Positions 60,514 through 64,000 of a DNA stretch of 64,000 bases are shown one piece after another. Source of the DNA: Vicia villosa. Taxonomy: Eukaryota > Streptophyta > Magnoliopsida > Fabales > Fabaceae. The stretch covers positions 116,860,514 through 116,924,513 of the forward strand of contig NC_081183.1 in assembly GCF_029867415.1 (NCBI RefSeq), read 5' to 3'. Position 1 is the stretch's first letter. Each line of letters begins with the position of its first letter. The translations under genes and the position numbers were made by a program. The notes beneath the pieces are model-generated. The model ran no database searches, was not told where the DNA came from, and was given only the letters and a program-made list of their open reading frames with translations.

Positions 60514-60843
60514 GCTATCGCGGGTCAAAAAATGATCGCCACGAAATTGTAACAAACAGAGTCGCCACCAAATTTTATTTATTCCAATGGGAATGGGAAA
60601 ATATTGATAAAACCCACAGATGAAATGAAATGGACAAAGATGGTCTTCCTAACCAGATTCGGGTTCGGGAGTCGGTTAAGCAAGGGGAAGGTATTAGCAC
60701 CCCTTACCTCCATCGTACTCGATGGGACCCATTTAGTTGTTTCGCAATCGAATGTTAGCTTAAGTCTACGTTTATTTCATTAGGAGAAAAGAACATGTTT
60801 TTGGTTTTTTATGGAGAAAAAAAGAAAAGATTTTTATTATTAT

Positions 60844-61127
60844 GCTCGCCAAGACGTTTGAGTCTTATGCCTACGTATTCCCAGTGGGGGAAAATCAGAG
60901 CAATCGTAGTTCGAGGCTACGAAATTATATTTTTTATTAGGGTGCTCGCCAAGACATTTGAGTCTTGTGCCTACATATCTTCAATGGAAGAATCAGAGCG
61001 GTTGTAGTTCTAAAGAACTACGAGATTATATTTTTTTATTTAGTGTGCTCGCCAAGACATTTGAGTCTTGTGCCTACATATCTTCAATGGAAGAATCAGA
61101 GCGATTGTAGTTCTAAGGAACTACGAG
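60844..61127. repeat. About 100-bp tandem repeat, three units, only in the 5' LTR
   Basis: Units start GCTCGCCAAGACRTTTGAGT at 60844, 60943 and 61047 and end AAGAACTACGAG. The second and third are nearly identical; the first is more diverged. Absent from the other LTR. Confidence 0.9.
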
Positions 61128-61269
61128 TTTTGTTTTTTATTTTATGATGGATGTTTGCGGACGTTTAGTAAAGTATTTGAGCAAGGTGTTCACCTAGCGC
61201 GTCCTTTACCCAAGGTATTCAACGGGAGCGAGCCCCATTGTCACTTGTTGTCCTTGTTAATTAATTTAT

Positions 61270-61754
61270 TTTGATTCAAAGGATCGAAGGTATTCAAGAG
61301 GTGTGCACCCCTTGTCACTTAATCACTTTGATTTAATGTTTGATTCAAAGGATTGAAGGTATTCAAGAGGTGTGCACCCCTTGTCACTTAATCTCTTGGT
61401 TTGATTGTTTGATTCAAAGGATCGAAGGTATTCAAGAGGTGTGCACCCCTTGTCACTTAATCACTTTGATTTAATGTTTGATTCAAAGGATCGAAGGTAT
61501 TCAAGAGGTGTGCACCCCTTGTCACTTAATCACTTTGATTTAATTGTTTGATTCAAAGGATCGAAGGTATTCAAGAGGTGTGCACCCCTTGTCACTTAAT
61601 CACTTTGATTTAATGTTTGATTCAAAGGATCAAAGGTATTCAAGAGGTGTGCACCCCTTGTCACTTAATCACTTTGATTTAATGTTTGATTCAAAGGATC
61701 GAAGGTATTCAAGAGGTGTGCACCCCTTGTCACTTAATCACTTTGATTTAATGT
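61270..61754. repeat. 69-bp tandem repeat, seven units, in the 5' LTR
   Basis: Same repeat and same number of units as 53696-54178, with a handful of substitutions (for example GGTGTGCACC where the other copy has GGGGTGCGCC in one unit), so the array pre-dates or was copied at the insertion. Confidence 0.95.
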
Positions 61755-64000
61755 ATAAAAAGAAGATTAACAACTTGACGTTGGATCAAGCGTTTTAGGG
61801 TTTATGAATTGGGTCTAATCGCACTTGGGCGGAGAAGACAATCTTTGAAATGAGATTCACACTTGGGTGAAATTTGCACGTGGGCAATGAAAAGACTTCG
61901 CGCTTGGGCGAAAATGAAATAAAGAGTTTAAATTATTTTTTCGAAATTTTTGTGAGAAATTTTGAAATGGACTCGACGTTGGATCGAGAAGTTTTATTTA
62001 ATGAAAATTAATTTTTGAATTCTTGATATTATTAAAAAGAACATTGTTAATTTGACAAAGATTAAAAGGATAGTAAAACAAATAAAAGAGGGAGTGTGTG
62101 CAAGAGAATGAAATGATAGAAGGAAAAACAAAAACCATTGGGCCCATTTCTTTGAGCCCACTCAGATCCATGATGGAAAAAAATGAAGAAGAAAAAAAAA
62201 CCTAGAATTATGTGGAACCAGCCGCCTCATTTTTGCTTCTCTCACATTCAAATTAATTACTTTGATTAAAAAAAAATTAAAATGGAAAAGAATATTGAAA
62301 GAAAAAAAACGGTGCATACATACCATTTAATTACTAATATTCCTTTTTAAATTAAAAATTCTTTCTAATTAAAAGCTAATTCTGAAAACTGAGATTAAAG
62401 GAAGAAACACAAACGCTCTCTCTCACTTGCTTATCATTGTTAATCAATCAAATCTCCAGAAGAAAAACACCATGGATGCACAAACATCTCAAATGATCAA
62501 GCGACAATACCCTTACCCCCGATTGAAAACCCTAAATCCCCAATTTCCATTATACTTTCGGTGATAACAGGGATCGATTACAACAACGAGCAACAAAAGT
62601 GTAAAGCAACAACAAAACGAGTAAAAAGCTACATCGCGAAAATAAATTTCTGGGTATGATTTTAAATCCTTACCCTTCTTTTCTCTGCTTCGTCTCCTTT
62701 CTACGATTCTGGGCTTGCCGAAATGTTGCGGTTCTGTTGTTGAGTTCGTGAGGTTTGTGTCGCTCGTTGTTGTGAGTCTGTTTCTGTTGAATATGCAAGC
62801 TTGATGCGTGTTCGTTGTTGTGGCTCTGAACCGAGGGAGGGAGGTCGTTGGTTTTGAGTATGAGTGAGGTTGAGGGTTTTGTATTGAGTGGTTTTGAAGG
62901 TGAGGTTAAGGTATGATATGAGTGTTTCTTTATTGCAGTGATTTGTGAGGTTTATGATTCGGTTTTCTGAAGGTAATGGTTTCTGAATGAAGTTTGGAGG
63001 TGAACGATGGATTGAGGTTGTTTATGCGGTTGAAGGTTTGATATGAGAGTGATGGTTGAAGATGGTTTTGTGAGAGTATGCAGTGTTAGGTTGCAGTGTT
63101 TGAGGGAGTTTTGGTAAGTGCTGTGAAATTATGGAGTGGAACTATGGAGTGAATGAGTGAAAGTATGAGTGGCTGTGAATGAAGGTTAAGGGTGGTGAGG
63201 AAGTAATTTTCTGGGCAGAGTTTTTGTATGCTATCGTTGGTGGCTCTCCTTGCTGTTGTGAGAGTCTCAATTTATAGCTGGATTGTGATGAATTTTGGGG
63301 GGAAAGTTTGATGAATTTTGAACAAATTTGTAACACTGTCTTAGTGCTTTTTGATGCAGGTTTTGTGAGGAGTATTTCAGTGCAAAGTTTGGACAGATTG
63401 GAGCAGGGTAGATGGAGCAGCTTTTGCAGGTTTTTGGACCAACTTGTTTGGAGCTGTATGAAGATGGGAATATCACCCCACTTTTTGTTTTGATTTACAC
63501 AGTAACCGTTACTTGTAATTACCAAATACAGAGGAAACTGTTTTTTTATCAAGTATTCTATGTGTTTTTTTTTTGTTTTGTTTTTGTGGTGTAATGTCAA
63601 AATGCAAATGGGCCATATTGTGTTTTTCTTGTAACGAATGGGCCTCATAAAAAAAATGTTGTGAAAAACACTTTGGGATCTTACTAATATTCTATTGATG
63701 CAAAGAACATGTAGAATTTTCTTTTAACTCTAAACTTAAATTGAAGATAATAACTAAATAATAATTTAATCATTAAGTCAATCTAAATAGAAATTTAAAG
63801 AGAAAATGCAAGTTAATTTATTTAAAAGAAAAATGCGATGGTAAAATTGAATCTAAGATGCACAAATTGAACTCAATATGCAAACTATGATTATGAATGA
63901 TTTTGATGCAAAAATTAAAATGATCACTAATTGAAACGATGACAAATTAAGAGCGAAATTCATACTGATTTGAATTGCGACGTGCGAAGTGGAAACTTAT

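Larger units (their letters stand above)
53357..64000 (-). mobile_element. Ogre/Tat-like non-autonomous element with >3-kb LTRs (LARD-like)
   Basis: LTRs 53357-56502 and 60516 to beyond 64000, nearly identical, with TGTCATACCCC...GACCCGCGACA termini on the minus strand. The primer site TGGCGACTCTGCTGGGGA (minus, 60496-60513), the Arg-tRNA type described for Ogre, and the polypurine-like AAATAGGGGCATC (minus, 56503-56515) fix the orientation. The 4.0-kb interior has no gag or pol and includes a hairpin minisatellite next to the 3' LTR. Few differences between LTRs imply recent insertion. By comparison of the LTRs the element should end about 78 bp past the window. Confidence 0.88.
60516..64000 (-). 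repeat. 5' LTR of the Ogre-like element, cut by the window edge
   Basis: Collinear with 53357-56424. The inner end reads TATCGCGGG, so the terminal CA is changed to TA on the minus strand. Contains the extra block 60708-61124 (three units of about 100 bp) and seven 69-bp units. Confidence 0.88.

Overview
The window is plant nuclear DNA, most likely from a legume of the pea/vetch/lentil group (Fabeae) or a close relative. The reasons are two intron-containing plant genes with GT...AG introns, AT-rich intergenic DNA, and dense nested LTR retrotransposons of the SIRE/Maximus-like Ty1/copia, chromovirus-like and Tat/Ogre-like Ty3/gypsy types. Species assignment is inference. Only two genes look intact: a three-KH-domain RNA-binding protein of the PEPPER type (15262-20272, + strand, six exons, 480 aa) and a TIP2-type tonoplast aquaporin (23444-24620, - strand, three exons, 249 aa). 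Nearly everything else is mobile-element DNA or remnants of it.

Left arm (1-14.8 kb): a gypsy-type LTR segment (from 534) is interrupted by a SIRE-like copia LTR and a gag with two in-frame stops (4297-6792). Next come two dissimilar gypsy LTRs (6793-8329 and 9847-11165) around a decayed pol 3' region, then a minus-strand Tat-like gag/protease/RT remnant with its primer-binding site (11166-14362). Gene island (14.8-24.8 kb): the KH gene sits between two MITEs of one family. A decayed plant-mobile-domain gene, an orphan gene fragment and the aquaporin gene, with a SINE-like insert in its first intron, follow. Middle (25-34.5 kb): (TA)n tracts, several non-autonomous DNA elements (one with a perfect 8-bp target duplication), an inverted-repeat element between direct repeats, and solo or partial LTRs.

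34.5-46.4 kb is a clean three-element nest. A small hAT-like element (34553-46345, 8-bp target duplication ATTATCCG) contains a gypsy element with 2.7-kb LTRs (34592-42479, 5-bp duplication CACCC) and, in a TA-rich stretch, a CACTA element (42637-46183, 3-bp duplication TAT). The CACTA element carries a spliceable-looking but broken fragment of a chromomethylase-type DNA cytosine methyltransferase.

Right arm (46.4-64 kb): a tRNA-like-containing LTR, an antisense copia RT with a Tourist-like MITE, and a fairly complete copia gag-pol (49495-52978). That copia is broken by a second copia LTR carrying four pairs of the palindrome AGGTCGACCT at exact 21-bp spacing. This LTR is in turn broken by a coding-free Ogre-like element (53357 to beyond 64000) with >3-kb LTRs, an Arg-type primer-binding site and three tandem arrays. 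The window ends about 78 bp before the end of its second LTR. The elements do not form one pathway. The connecting theme is serial insertion, with the chromomethylase capture and the paired-palindrome array as the most unusual content.
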